Notes: a model not told the origin generated them from the letters alone. 64,000 bases of DNA from Rutidosis leptorrhynchoides (GCF_046630445.1 NC_092335.1:3532001-3596000), one strand, 5' to 3'; counted from the stretch's first letter, positions 11,076 to 23,255 are shown. Program-made: numbers and translations.

Positions 11076-11416
11076 TTCCTTCAAAATAGTTAAATGGAAC
11101 AAGTTAATCATACAGAATATTAAGAGTAGTTAATAGTATTTCGTAGCATAATATGAACTCATTTATAAAAGCTTTTTCTTCATATTAGCGTTTTATAAGT
11201 TTAAATTCGGGTAGTACCTACCCGTTAAGTTCATACTTAGTAGCTAATATACAATTCAACTACTACAATTCTATATGAAAAACTGATTGTAATAATATTT
11301 CGCGTTCAAACTTTTATACAATATTTTACAAACTTACAATACCGCTTATTTTACATAAAGCATGAAATATAGCACACAATAACTTTGATACAAGATAGTT
11401 GTGAAGACAATTCTAG
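11076..11416 (-). other. E2 spacer between F-box ORF and gag, with PPT-like hairpin
   Basis: No ORF is evident. It contains the hairpin at 11208-11224 (CGGGTAGTACCTACCCG on the + strand), the counterpart of 2374-2390 in E1, and a TTTTGAAG acceptor-like site just before the gag ATG. Confidence 0.6.
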
Positions 11417-12100
11417 CTAGTACACAAGTCGTTCGGCAAAGGCAATAAAGACACGTAATTCATACGTCCAGAAACAAGTCATGCATTCTGGTTTTACTAG
11501 GACTACTTCCCATCCTTGGTCTTGTGCAACATAACCGTTATGGCCGTTGATAAGACAGCGTGTTGTAACGTCATCAAAGGGACGAGGGTTACGTAATGTC
11601 CAACAGTCCCGTAATAATCTAAAAACCTCATTTCTTACCCCAATTACCGACTCCGTCACTTGTGGAAACGTTTTGTTTAATAGTTGTAGCCCGATGTTCT
11701 TGTTCTCACTTTGGTGAGAAGCGAACATTACTAATCCGTAAGCATAACATGCTTCTTTATGTTGCATGTTAGCTGCTTTTTCTAAATCACGAAGTCCAAT
11801 ATTCGGATATATTGAGTCAAAATAATTTCTTAACCCGTTGCGTAAAATAGCATTTGGGTTCCCCGCAATATATGCGTCAAAGTAAACACATCGTAACTTA
11901 TGGGTTTCCCAATGTGATATCCCCCATCTTTCAAACGAAAGTCTCTTATAAACCAAGACATTCTTGGAACGTTCTTCGAATGTCTTACAAACTGATCTCG
12001 CCTTAAATAGTTGTGCCGAAGAATTCTGGCCGACTCTAGACAAGATTTCATCAATCATGTCTCCGGGTAGGTCTCTTAAAATATTGGGTTGTCTATCCAT
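11417..12100 (-). CDS. E2 F-box accessory protein (227 aa)
   Basis: The N-terminal F-box is LPGDMIDEILSRVGQNSSAQ and following residues (about 9-45). It contains the Leu-Pro and hydrophobic positions used to bind SKP1. A helical region follows, with conserved GNPNAILR, MQHKEACYAYGLVM and NIGLQLLNKTFPQVT segments, and a C-terminal KPECMTCFW containing a CxxC. The layout is that of plant F-box proteins such as At2g35280. It sits in sense with gag-pol, between the acidic ORF and gag, inside an element with near-identical LTRs, so it moved as part of the element. An acceptor-like TTTTACAG lies 14 bases before the ATG. The expected role, from the family, is recruiting a host or element protein for ubiquitination in the nucleus or cytosol. 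The target cannot be read from sequence. Most of the 52 changes from the E1 copy fall between residues 30 and 85. Confidence 0.8.
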   Translation of the reverse strand: MDRQPNILRDLPGDMIDEILSRVGQNSSAQLFKARSVCKTFEERSKNVLVYKRLSFERWGISHWETHKLRCVYFDAYIAGNPNAILRNGLRNYFDSIYPNIGLRDLEKAANMQHKEACYAYGLVMFASHQSENKNIGLQLLNKTFPQVTESVIGVRNEVFRLLRDCWTLRNPRPFDDVTTRCLINGHNGYVAQDQGWEVVLVKPECMTCFWTYELRVFIAFAERLVY

Positions 12101-12239
12101 TTTGTGTTTTTAAACTGTAAAATAGACAAGAGTTAGTTTCATAAAAAAAAAATACTTATTAATACAAGCAATTTTTACATATATCATAAAGCATAAGAAC
12201 ACTATATTACATATATTACACCACACGAATACAACTATC

Positions 12240-12854
12240 TTATTCCGACTCGCTCGTTTCTTCTTCTTCGGTTTTGGTTCGTTTTGCCAAGTTTCTAGGG
12301 ATATATGATGTTCCCCTAATACGAGCCGTCGTTGTCCACATTGGTTTAGAAAAACCTGGTGGTTTAGAGGTTCCCGGGTCATTGTTACAACTTAAGGACT
12401 TCGGGGGTTGACGATACATATAAAGTTCATCGGGGTTGGAATTAGATTTCTCTATTTTTATGCCCTTTCCCTTATTATTTTCTTTTGCCTTTTTAAATTC
12501 AGTTGGGGTAATTTCTATAACATCATCGGAATTCTCGTCGGAATCCGATTCATCGGAGAATTGGTAATCTTCCCAATATTTTGCTTCCTTGGCGGAAACA
12601 CCATTGACCATAATTAACTTTGGTCGGTTGGTTGAGGATTTTCTTTTACTTAACCGTTTTATTATTTCCCCCACCGGTTCTATTTCTTCATCCGGTTCCG
12701 ATTCTTCTTCCGGTTCCGATTCTTCTTCCGGTTCCGACTCTTCTTCCGGTTCCTCTTCGGGAACTTGTGAATCAGTCCACAAATCATTCCAATTTACATT
12801 TGACTCTTCATTATTATTAGGTGAGTCAATGGGACTTGTTCTAGAGGTAGACAT
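12240..12854 (-). CDS. E2 acidic accessory protein (204 aa)
   Basis: This is the homologue of the E1 protein at 742-1350. Residues about 33-58 are tandem EPEEES repeats. A Ser/Asp/Glu tract (SDESDSDENSDD) leads straight into VIEIT, a candidate phosphorylation-sensitive SUMO-interaction motif. Lys-rich (KKAKENNKGKGIKIEK) and Pro/Gly-rich segments follow, and then a Glu/Ser tail. The repeat block differs from E1 in sequence and phase (PEEEE there), as expected for an unstable repeat, while the VIEIT region is kept. It starts directly after an acceptor-like TGATAG. No known family recognised. Possible roles are a transcriptional activator-like or histone/nucleosome-binding acidic protein, or a SUMO-pathway partner; none is proven. 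Confidence 0.72.
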   Translation of the reverse strand: MSTSRTSPIDSPNNNEESNVNWNDLWTDSQVPEEEPEEESEPEEESEPEEESEPDEEIEPVGEIIKRLSKRKSSTNRPKLIMVNGVSAKEAKYWEDYQFSDESDSDENSDDVIEITPTEFKKAKENNKGKGIKIEKSNSNPDELYMYRQPPKSLSCNNDPGTSKPPGFSKPMWTTTARIRGTSYIPRNLAKRTKTEEEETSESE

Positions 12855-13063
12855 CTATCACATAATATCAAACACGTTAAGAGATTAATATATCACATAA
12901 TATTCATATGTTAAAAATATATAGTTTCCAACAAAAATGTTAAGAAAATCATTTTTCAAGTAAACACGGTCGAAGTCCAGACTCACTAATGCATCCTAAC
13001 AAACTCGATAAGACACACTAATGCAAAATTCTGGTTCTCTAAGACCAACGCTCTGATACCAAC
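12855..13063 (-). other. E2 leader with primer-binding site and donor-like site
   Basis: The tRNA-iMet site TGGTATCAGAGC is perfect (complement at 13050-13061). About 65 bases further is ATTAGTGAGT (complement at 12981-12990), a splice-donor-like motif. The rest is non-coding up to the acidic ORF. Confidence 0.75.
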
Positions 13064-16000
13064 TGAAATGTCCCGTTCTTATTGATTAAAAACGTTCCAT
13101 ATTAATTGATTTCGTTGCGAGGTTTTGACCTCTATATGAGACGTTTTTCAAAGACTGCATTCATTTTTAAAACAAACCATAACCTTTATTTCATAAATAA
13201 AGGTTTAAAAAGCTTTACGTAGATTATCAAATAATGATAATCTAAAATATCCTGTTTACACACGACCATTACATAATGGTTTACAATACAAATATGCTAC
13301 ATCGAAATCAGTTTCTTGAATGCAGTTTTTACACAATATCATACAAACATGGACTCCAAATCTTGTCCTTATTTAAGTATGCGACAGCGGAAGCTCTTAA
13401 TAATCACCTGAGAATAAACATGCTTAAAACGTCAACAAAAATGTTGGTGAGTTATAGGTTTAACCTATATATATCAAATCGTAACAATAGACCACAAGAT
13501 TTCATATTTCAATACACATCCCATACATAGAGATAAAAATCATTCATATGGTGAACACCTGGTAACCGACAATAACAAGATGCATATATAAGAATATCCC
13601 CATCATTCCGGGACACCCTTCGGATATGATATAAATTTCGAAGTACTAAAGCATCCGGTACTTTGGATGGGGTTTGTTAGGCCCAATAGATCTATCTTTA
13701 GGATTCGCGTCAATTAGGGTGTCTGTTCCCTAATTCTTAGATTACCAGACTTAATAAAAAGGGGCATATTCGATTTCGATAATTCAACCATAGAATGTAG
13801 TTTCACGTACTTGTGTCTATTTTGTAAATCATTTATAAAACCTGCATGTATTCTCATCCCAAAAATATTAGATTTTAAAAGTGGGACTATAACTCACTTT
13901 CACAGATTTTTACTTCGTCGGGAAGTAAGACTTGGCCACTGGTTGATTCACGAACCTATAACAATATATACATATATATCAAAGTATGTTCAAAATATAT
14001 TTACAACACTTTTAATATATTTTGATGTTTTAAGTTTATTAAGTCAGCTGTCCTCGTTAGTAACCTACAACTAGTTGTCCACAGTTAGATGTACAGAAAT
14101 AAATCGATAAATATTATCTTGAATCAATCCACGACCCAGTGTATACGTATCTCAGTATTGATCACAACTCAAACTATATATATTTTGGAATCAACCTCAA
14201 CCCTGTATAGCTAACTCCAACATTCACATATAGAGTGTCTATGGTTGTTCCGAAATATATATAGATGTGTCGACATGATAGGTCGAAACATTGTATACGT
14301 GTCTATGGTATCTCAAGATTACATAATATATAATACAAGTTGATTAAGTTATGGTTGGAATAGATTTGTTACCAATTTTCACGTAGCTAAAATGAGAAAA
14401 ATTATCCAATCTTGTTTTACCCATAACTTCTTCATTTTAAATCCGTTTTGAGTGAATCAAATTGCTATGGTTTCATATTGAACTCTATTTTATGAATATA
14501 AACAAAAAAAGTATAGGTTTCTAGTCGGAAAAATAAGTTACAAGTCGTTTTTGTAAAGGTAGTCATTTCAGTCGAAAGAACGACGTCTAGATGACCATTT
14601 TAGAAAACATACTTCCACTTTGAGTTTAACCATAATTTTTGGATATAGTTTCATGTTCATAATAAAAATCATTTTCTCAGAATAAAAACTTTTAAATCAA
14701 AGTTTATCATAGTTTTTAATTAACTAACCCAAAACAGCCCGCGGTGTTACTACGACGGCGTAAATCCGGTTTTACGGTGTTTTTCGTGTTTCCAGGTTTT
14801 AAATCATTAAGTTAGCATATCATATAGATATAGAACATGTGTTTAGTTGATTTTAAAAGTCATGTTAGAAGGATTAACTTTTGTTTGCGAGCAAGTTTAG
14901 AATTAACTAAACTATGTTCTAGTGATTACAAGTTTAAACCTTCGAATAAGATAGCTTTATATGTATGAATTGAATGATGTTATGAACATCATTACTACCT
15001 TAAGTTCCTTGGATGAACCTACTGGAAAAGAGAAAAATGGATCTAGCTTCAATGGATCCTTGGATGGCTCAAAGTTCTTGAAGCAAAATCATGACACGAA
15101 AACAAGTTCAAGTAAGATCATCACTTGAAATAAGATTGTTATAGTTATAGAAATTGAACCAAAGTTTGAATATGATTATTACCTTGTATTAGAATGATAA
15201 CCTACTGTAAGAAACAAAGATTTCTTGAGGTTGGATGATCACCTTACAAGATTGGAAGTGAGCTAGCAAACTTGAAAGTATTCTTGATTTTATGAAACTA
15301 GAACTTTTGGAATTTATGAAGAACACTTAGAACTTGAAGATAGAACTTGAGAGAGTTCAATTAGATGAAGAAAATTGAAGAATGAAAGTGTTTGTAGGTG
15401 TTTTTGGTCGTTGGTGTATGGATTAGATATAAAGGATATGTAATTTTGTTTTCATGTAAATAAGTCATGAATGATTACTCATATTTTTGTAATCTTATGA
15501 GATATTTCATGCTAGTTGCCAAATGATGGTTCCCACATGTGTTAGGTGACTCACATGGGCTGCTAAGAGCTGATCATTGGAGTGTATATACCAATAGTAC
15601 ATACATCTAAAAGCTGTGTATTGTACGAGTACGAATACGGGTGCATACGAGTAGAATTGTTGATGAAACTGAACGAGAATGTAATTGTAAGCATTTTTGT
15701 TAAGTAGAAGTATTTTGATAAGTGTATTGAAGTCTTTCAAAAGTGTATAAATACATATTAAAACACTACATGTATATACATTTTAACTGAGTCGTTAAGT
15801 CATCGTTAGTCGTTACATGTAAGTGTTGTTTTGAAACCTTTAGGTTAACGATCTTGTTAAATGTTGTTAACCCAATGTTTATAATATCAAAAGAGATTTT
15901 AAATTATTATATTATCATGATATTATGATGTACGAATATCTCTTAATATGATATATATACATTAAATGTCGTTACAACGATAAACGTTACATATATGTCT

Positions 16001-16316
16001 CGTTTCAAAATCATTAAGTTAGTAGTCTTGTTTTTACATATGTAGTTCATTGTTAATATAATTAATGATATGTTTACTTATCATAATATCATGTTAACTA
16101 TATATATAACCATATATATGTCATCATATAGTTTTTTTACAAGTTTTAACGTTCGTGAATCACCGGTCAACTTGGGTGGTCAATTGTCTATATGAAACCT
16201 ATTTCAATTAATCAAGTCTTAACAAGTTTGATTGCTTAACATGTTGGAAACATTTAATCATGTAAACATCAATCTCAATTAATATATATAAACATGGAAA
16301 AGTTCGGGTCACTACA
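13064..16316 (-). repeat. E2 5' LTR
   Basis: 3253 bp, nearly identical to 3240-6492. On the - strand the element begins here at 16316 (TGTAGTGACC) and should contain the promoter. The stem-loop CAACA/TGTTG lies at 13433-13446. No transcription start could be assigned by eye. Confidence 0.95.
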
Positions 16317-16321
16317 GAAAT

Positions 16322-19300
16322 AACTCAAGAGAAAGTGGGAAGAAACCAGTGACAAGGGTCACCAATACAACAACAACAACAATCACAACCATAATCACAA
16401 TAACAATCATAACAACCGCAACAAAAATCGCAACAATAACCGCAATCCTAACAATAACTACAACAAACGTCCCAACAACAACAACAACTACAACAATCAT
16501 TTCAACAACAATAAAAATCCAAACAACAATCTCAACAACAATAATGGCAACAAAAACCAAAAATGTCAAAGGTGTGAAGAGTACCACCAGAATGAGTTCT
16601 GCACGACATTTTGCACCAAGTGTAAAAGAACTGGCCATGGTGCAAAAAAGTGTGAAGTCTACGGACCAAAGTTTAACAGAACTAAAGGAACAAATAGTGT
16701 CGAAACAAGTAATGCCGCCTTTGTTTGTTATGGATGTGGAAAACCAGGCCACATTAGAAGTAATTACCCGAATCAGGGGAATACTAATGGGCAGGGTCGC
16801 GGAAGAGTTTTCAATATTAATACGGCAGAAGCGCAGGAAGACCCGGAGCTTGTTACGGGTACGTTTCTTATTGACAATAAATCTGCTTATGTTTTATTTG
16901 ATTCGGGTGCGGATAGAAGCTATATGAGTAGAGATTTTTGTGCTAAATTAAGTTGCCCATTGACGCCTTTGGATAGTAAATTTTTACTCGAATTAGCAAA
17001 CGGTAAATTAATTTCAGCAGATTATATATGTCGGGATAGAGAAATTAAACTGGGGGATGAAACGTTTAAAATTGATTTAATACCAATCGAGTTAGGGAGT
17101 TTTGATGTAATAATTGGCATGGACTGGTTGAAAAAGGTAAGAGCAGAGGTCGTTTGTTACAAAAATGCGATTCGCATTATGCGTGAAAAAGGAAAACCTT
17201 TAATGGTATACGGAGAAAAGAACAACGCAAAATTAAATCTTATTAGTAGTTTGAAGGCACAAAAACTAATAAGAAAAGGTTGTTACGTCATTCTAGCACA
17301 TATCAAGGAAGTTAAACCTGAAGAAAAGAACATCAGTGATGTTCCCGTCGCAAAAGAATTTCCCGATGTATTTCTGAAAGAATTACCGGGATTATCCCCA
17401 CATCAATCTGTTGAATTTCAAATAGACCTTGTACCAGGAGCTGCACCAATAGCTCGTGCTCCATACAGACTCGCACCCAGCGAAATGAAAGAATTACAAA
17501 GTCAGTTACAGGAAATTTTAGAGCGTGGTTTCATTCGACCAAGCACATCACCGTGGGGAGCTCCTGTTTTGTTTGTCAAGAAGAAGGATGGTACATTTAA
17601 TTTGTGTATCGACTACCGAGAGTTGAACAAACTTACCATCAAGAACCGCTGCCCACTACCGAGAATCGACGATTTATTTGATCAACTACAAGGCTCGTCG
17701 GTTTATTCGAAGATTGATTTATGTTCTGGGTATCATCAAATGCGGGTGAAGGAGGATGATATTCCAAAGACTGCTTTTAGGACGCGTTACGGTCATTACG
17801 AGTTTATGGTTATGCCGTTTGGGTTGACTAACACACCAGCTGTGTTCACGGACCTCATGAACTGAGTGTGTGGACCATACCTTGACAAGTTTGTCATTGT
17901 TTTCATCGATGACATAGTTATTTACTCAAAGAATGACCAAGAGCAGAAAGAACATTTGAGAAAAGTGCTAGAGTTGTTAAGGAAAGAAAAACTGTACGCT
18001 AAGTTTTCAAAGTGTGCATTTTGGTTGGAAGAAGTTCAATTCCTCGGTCATATAGTGAACAAAGAAGGTATTCAGGTGGATCCAGCAAAGATTGAAACCG
18101 TTGAAAAGTGGAAAACCCCGAAAACTCCGAAACACATACGCCAATTTTTAGGGCTAGCTGGTTATTACAGGAGATTCATCCAAGATTTTTTCAAAATAGC
18201 AAAACCCTTGACTGCATTAACGCATAAAGGGAAGAAATTTGAATGGAAGGATGAACAAGAGAAAGCGTTTCAATTGTTGAAGAAAAAGTTAACTACGACA
18301 CCTATATTGTCATTACCTGAAGGGAATGATGATTTTGCAAGGTATCGGTTGTGTATTAATGCAACGAACGAAAGTAATTGCTTATGCGTCTAGACAATTA
18401 AAGATTCACGAGCAGAATTATACGACGCATGATTTGGAATTAGGCGCGGTTGTTTTTGCATTAAAGACTTGGAGGCACTACTTATATGGGGTCAAAAGTA
18501 TTATATATACCGACCACAAAAGTCTTCAACACATATTTAATCAGAAACAACTGAACATGAGGCAGTGCAGATGGATTGAATTTTTGAATAATTACGACTT
18601 TGAGATTCGTTACCACCCGGGGAAGGCAAATGTGGTAGCCGACGCCTTGAGCAGAAAGGACAGAGAACCCATTCGAGTAAAAGCTATGGATATAATGATT
18701 CACACTAACCTTACTACTCAAATAAAGGAGGCGCAACAAAGAGTTTTAAAAGATGGAAACTTAAAGGATGAAATACCCAAAGGATCGGAGAAGCACCTTA
18801 ATATTCGGGAAGACGGAACCCGGTATAGGGCTGAAAGAATTTGGGTACCAAAATTTGGAGATATGAGAGAAATGGTACTTAGAGAAGCTCATAAAACCAG
18901 ATACTCAATACATCCTGGAACGGGGAAGATGTACAAGGATCTCAAGAAACATTTTTGGTGGCCATGTATGAAAGCCGAAGTTGCTAAATACGTAGGGGAA
19001 TGTTTGACGTGTTCTAAGGTCAAAGCGGAGCATCAGAAACCAACAGGTCTACTTCAACAACCCGAAATCCCGGAATGGAAATGGGAAAACATTACCATGG
19101 ATTTCATCACTAAATTGCCAAGGACTGCAAGTGGTTTTGATACTATTTAGGTAGTAGTTGATCGTCCCACCAAATCAGCACACTTCCTGCCAATAAGAGA
19201 AGATGACAAGATAGAGAAGTTAGCACGACTGTATTTGAAGGAAGTCGTCTCCAAACATGGAATACCAATCTCTATTATCTCTGATAGGGATGACAGATTT

Positions 19301-20163
19301 ATTTCAAGATTCTGGCAGACATTACAGCAAGCATTAGGAACTCGTCTAGACATGAGTACTGCTTATCATCCACAAACTGATGGGCAGAACGAAAGAACGA
19401 TACAAACATTTGAAGACATGCTACGAGCATGTGTTATTGACTTCAGAAACAGTTGGGATCGACACCTTCCGCTAGCAGAATTTTTCTACAACAACAGCTA
19501 CCATTCAAGCATCGATATGGCGCCGTTTGAAGCACTTTATGGTAGAAAGTGCAGGTCTCCGATTTTTTGGAGTGAAGTGGGGGATAGACAGATTACGGGT
19601 CCGGAGATAATACAAGAAACTATCGAGAAGATCATCCAAATTCAACAACGGTTGAAAACCGCCCAAAGTCGACAAAAGATCTACGCTAACATTAAAAAAA
19701 AGATATAGAATTTGAAATTGGAGAGATGGTCATGCTTAAAGTTTCACCTTGGAAAGGCGTTGTTCGATTTGGTAAACGAGGGAAATTAAATCCAAGGTAT
19801 ATTGGACCATTCAAGATTATTGATCGTGTCGGACCAGTAGTTTACCGACTTGAATTACCTGAACAACTCGCGGCTGTACATAACACTTTCCACGTCTCGA
19901 ATTTGAAGAAATGTTTTACTAAAGAAGATCTCACTATTCCGTTAGACGAAATCCAAATCAACGAAAAACTTCAATTCATTGAAGAACCCATCAAAATAAT
20001 GGATCGCGAGGTTAAAAGACTTAAGCAAAACATGATACCAATTGTTAAGGTTCGATGGAATGCTCGTAGAGGACCTGAGTTCACCTGGGAACGAGAAGAT
20101 CAAATGAAGAAGAAATACCCGCACTTATTTCTAGAAGATACGTCAACACCTCCAACTGCTTAA
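16322..20163 (+). pseudogene. E1 gag 3' part and pol, inactivated
   Basis: This continues E1 gag after the E2 insertion; 16324-17865 is open. It covers the Asn-rich linker, a Cys/His cluster, zinc knuckle, protease (DSGADRS at about 16900-16920), RT (FIDD at about 17905), RNase H, integrase and chromodomain (to 20163). Breaks: TAA at 16321-16323; the last Cys of the zinc knuckle replaced by Tyr (about 16766-16770); TGA at 17863-17865 in RT; a short deletion with frameshift near 18336-18345 that removes the start of RNase H; TAG at 19148-19150 in the integrase core; and a one-base loss in an A-run near 19696. The integrase section is about 92% identical to that of E2. It would be the replication polyprotein but cannot be translated in full. 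Confidence 0.92.
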
Positions 20164-20198
20164 AATTTCGGGACGAAATTTATTTAACGGGTAGGTAC
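20163..20198 (+). other. E1 PPT region and palindrome
   Basis: The palindrome AAATTTCGGGACGAAATTT (20163-20181) is followed by ATTTAACGGGTAGGTAC and then the LTR start TGTAGTGACC at 20199. The same arrangement occurs in every gypsy element of this window. Confidence 0.75.
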
Positions 20199-20221
20199 TG
20201 TAGTGACCCGAACTTTTCCAT

Positions 20222-20273
<52 letters not shown>

Positions 20274-21958
20274 TGAAATTGATATTTACATGATTAAGTG
20301 TTTCCAACATGTTAAGCAATCAAACTTGTTAACACTTGATTAATTAAAATAGGTTTCATATAGACAATTGACCACCCAAGTTGACCGGCGATTCACGAAC
20401 GTTAAAAATTGTAAAAAACTATATGATGACATATATATGGATATATATATATAGTTAACATGATATTAGGATAAGTATGTATCTCATTAAGTATATTAAC
20501 AATGAACTACATATGTAAAAACAAGATTACTAACTTAAGGATTTCGAAACGAGTCATACATGTAACGATTATCGTTGTAACAACATTTAAATGTATATAT
20601 ATCATATTAAGATATTTTAATACATCATAATATCATGATAATGTAATAATTTAATATCTCATTAGATATAATAAACAATTGGTTAACAACATTTAACAAG
20701 ATCATTAACTTAAAGGTTTCAAAATAACATTTACATGAAATGACTAACGATGACTTAACGACTCAGTTAAAATGTATATACATGTAGTGTTTTAATATGT
20801 ATTCATACACTTTTGAAAGACTTCAAGACACTTATCAAAGTACTTCTACTTAACAAAAATGCTTACGATTACATCCTCATTCATTTTTATCAACAATTCT
20901 ACTCGTATGCACTCGTATTTGTACTTGTACAATACACAGTTTCTAAATGTATTTACTATTGGTATATACACTCCAATGATCAGCTCTTAGCAGCCCATGT
21001 GAGTCACCTAACCATGTGGGAACCATCATTTAGCATCTATCATGAAATATCTCACAAAATTACAAACTAATGGAGCCTATATGGAGACTAGCAATTCATG
21101 TGAATGAGAGGTACCACAAACACATTCACTTTGCAATTTTCTTGAATCAAACTACTCTCACTCAAGTGTTCTTCCTTTGTTCTAAGTGTTCTTCATCATC
21201 TTCAATAAAATCTAGCTCAATCTAGTTCATAAATCCATACATAAACCAAGTTATAAAACAACTACTCAAGAACACACCAACAACACTTCCAAGTTTGCTA
21301 ACTTACTTCCAATCTTGCAAATCCACTTTGAGTGATCATCCAACCTCAAGAAATCTTTCTTATTTATAGTAAGATATCTTTCTAATATAAGGTAATACTC
21401 ATATTCAAACTTTGATTCAATTTCTATAACTTTAACAATCTTATTTCGAGTGGAAATCTTACTTGAACTTGTTTTCGTGTCATGATTTTGCTTCAAGAAC
21501 TTTCAAGCCATCCAAGGATCCTTTGAAGCTAGATCTATTTTTCTCATTTCCAGTAGGTTTATCCACAAAACCTGAGGTAGTAATGATGTTCATAACATCA
21601 TTCGAGTCATATATATAAAACTACCTTATTCGAAGGTTTAAACTTGTAATCACTAGAACATAGTTTAGTTAATTCTAAACTTGTTCGCAAACAAAAGTTA
21701 ATCCTTCTAACTTGACTTTTAAAATCAACTAGACACATGTTCTATATCTATATGATATGCTAACTTAATGATTTAAAACCTGAAAACACGAAAAATACCG
21801 TAAAACCAGATATACGCCGTCGTAGTAACACCGCGGGCTGTTTTGGGTTACTTAATTAAAAACTATGATAAACTTTGATTTAAAAGTTGTTCTTATGGGA
21901 AAATGATTTTTCTTATGAACATGAAACTATATCCAAAAATCATGGTTAAACTCAAAGT
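20199..21958 (+). repeat. E1 3' LTR, first part (interrupted by E3)
   Basis: It begins TGTAGTGACCCGAAC and is homologous to the reverse complement of the E2 LTR, with an expanded (TA)n run at 20224-20270. The E3 target duplication GAAAG (21959-21963 and 33484-33488) interrupts it; it resumes at 33489. Confidence 0.93.
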
Positions 21959-22977
21959 GAAAGTGTGATGGCCCCGTCAATACACTTAACGACTCCGTCA
22001 CTTGGTCCCACAACCTGATCTAACTTTAAATGAATTTAATAAACAACATTGCATTTTTATTCAAAAGTTTCCCAAAAAGGAAATTTAACAAAATATGTAG
22101 TTTAACAAACCCAACATATTAAATATCCAAAGTAGACATAAAACATTGTCAACCAAACACCCACAAGTTTAATTATTCAAATTAGAATGCAAGTTTAATG
22201 TTTCATAATTGTTTAACAAAATCTGCCCAATGCATGCAGACACTTCTAACACAGCGGAAGCACCAAACAAACTCAAGTACCTGTGAAAACATGCGAGTAA
22301 ACTGTCAACAAAAATGTTGAGTGAATTATAGGTTTAAATAAACGTATAAGCTTTAGACCACAAGATTTAAAATGTTAGAAAACATAAAACATTATTCCAT
22401 TATCAATGAGCCACCTGGTAACCACTTAACCATTTATTTACCCTTGCCAAACACAATAAATAATATACACTGAACAAGTGTATCTACAACAAAATACGAA
22501 GTACTAAACATTCCGATTATAAATTGCTAGCGCGACTAGCTCGAAATGGGGTTGTCAAACCCGATAGATCTAGCCGTAGGATTCGCGTTCACCAGTAGAA
22601 ACCAGTGATTACAGTTACCAGACTGGAGAATATTTTTGTTCAACTCATAATGAATAATTTAAATTTAATTGCCACTTGTGTCTAAACATAAAATAAAATG
22701 CATGTAATCACATCTCAAAAATATACTTTGAAAAGTATGTAAAAATGGGACTATAACTCACCTTAAAGCAAAAGAAGTAACCACATAAAAATGCGAACAG
22801 CAAACGAAGTAAAGTGATCAGGAATGATCACAACGCCGATCTATAAATAAAGCAAGTCGATATAAATAACTAACTTAGGTCAAGTCTTAGTATGATAGCT
22901 ATTGTACATGTTGCAAGTAGACATAGAACAACACTCAACATGCATCGGTTTGATAGGAACAGCGTACGGACACACAC

Positions 22978-23170
22978 TTTCTATTTTTAGCAGGTTTCCA
23001 TTTTTGGAAAGTTTCTATTTTAGGAAAGTTTCTATTTTTGGAAGGTTTCTATTTTAGGAAAGTTTCTATTTTAGGAAAGTTTCTATTTTTGGAAAGTTTT
23101 CAAATTTAGAAAGTTTTCATATTTAGAAAGTTGCTATTTTTGGAAAGTTTATAAGTTAGGAAAGTTTCCT
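22978..23170. repeat. Minisatellite in E3 3' LTR
   Basis: About 11 imperfect head-to-tail copies of a 16-17-bp unit, TTCTATTTTTGGAAAGT. The 5' LTR carries the same array at about 31164-31380 with one or more extra units, so copy number differs between the two LTRs. Confidence 0.85.
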
Positions 23171-23179
23171 TAATTAGAA

Positions 23180-23255
23180 AGTCAACAAAAGTCAACTAAA
23201 AGTCAAAGTCAATCGAAAGTCAACTCAAAAGTCAACCTTGGTCAAACATAGTCAA
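23180..23255 (-). promoter_or_regulatory. W-box cluster in E3 LTR
   Basis: Eight TTGACY cores lie on the element strand in about 76 bp (seen as RGTCAA on the + strand). TTGACC/T is the core WRKY transcription-factor site. The duplicate is at 31385-31460. Defence- or stress-responsive LTR transcription is inferred. Confidence 0.55.

Larger units (their letters stand above)
3240..16316 (-). mobile_element. E2: complete, very young Ty3/gypsy chromovirus-like element with F-box and acidic ORFs
   Basis: The element is 13077 bp with two LTRs of exactly 3253 bp (3240-6492 and 13064-16316), read on the - strand as TGTAGTGACC...GGGACATTTCA. A perfect 5-bp target duplication GAAAT flanks it at 3235-3239 and 16317-16321. 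The primer site is perfect. The internal region encodes, in order, an acidic protein, an F-box protein and an uninterrupted gag-pol. I saw only three LTR differences by eye (at 4325 against 14149, near 5581, and near 6380). Assuming 1.3e-8 substitutions per site per year, that is a few tens of thousands of years. It is potentially autonomous and belongs to the same family as E1. Confidence 0.95.

Noticed and set aside
22978..23255. CRISPR-like array of short repeats
   Set aside because: Units are contiguous with no unique spacers and lie in a plant LTR.
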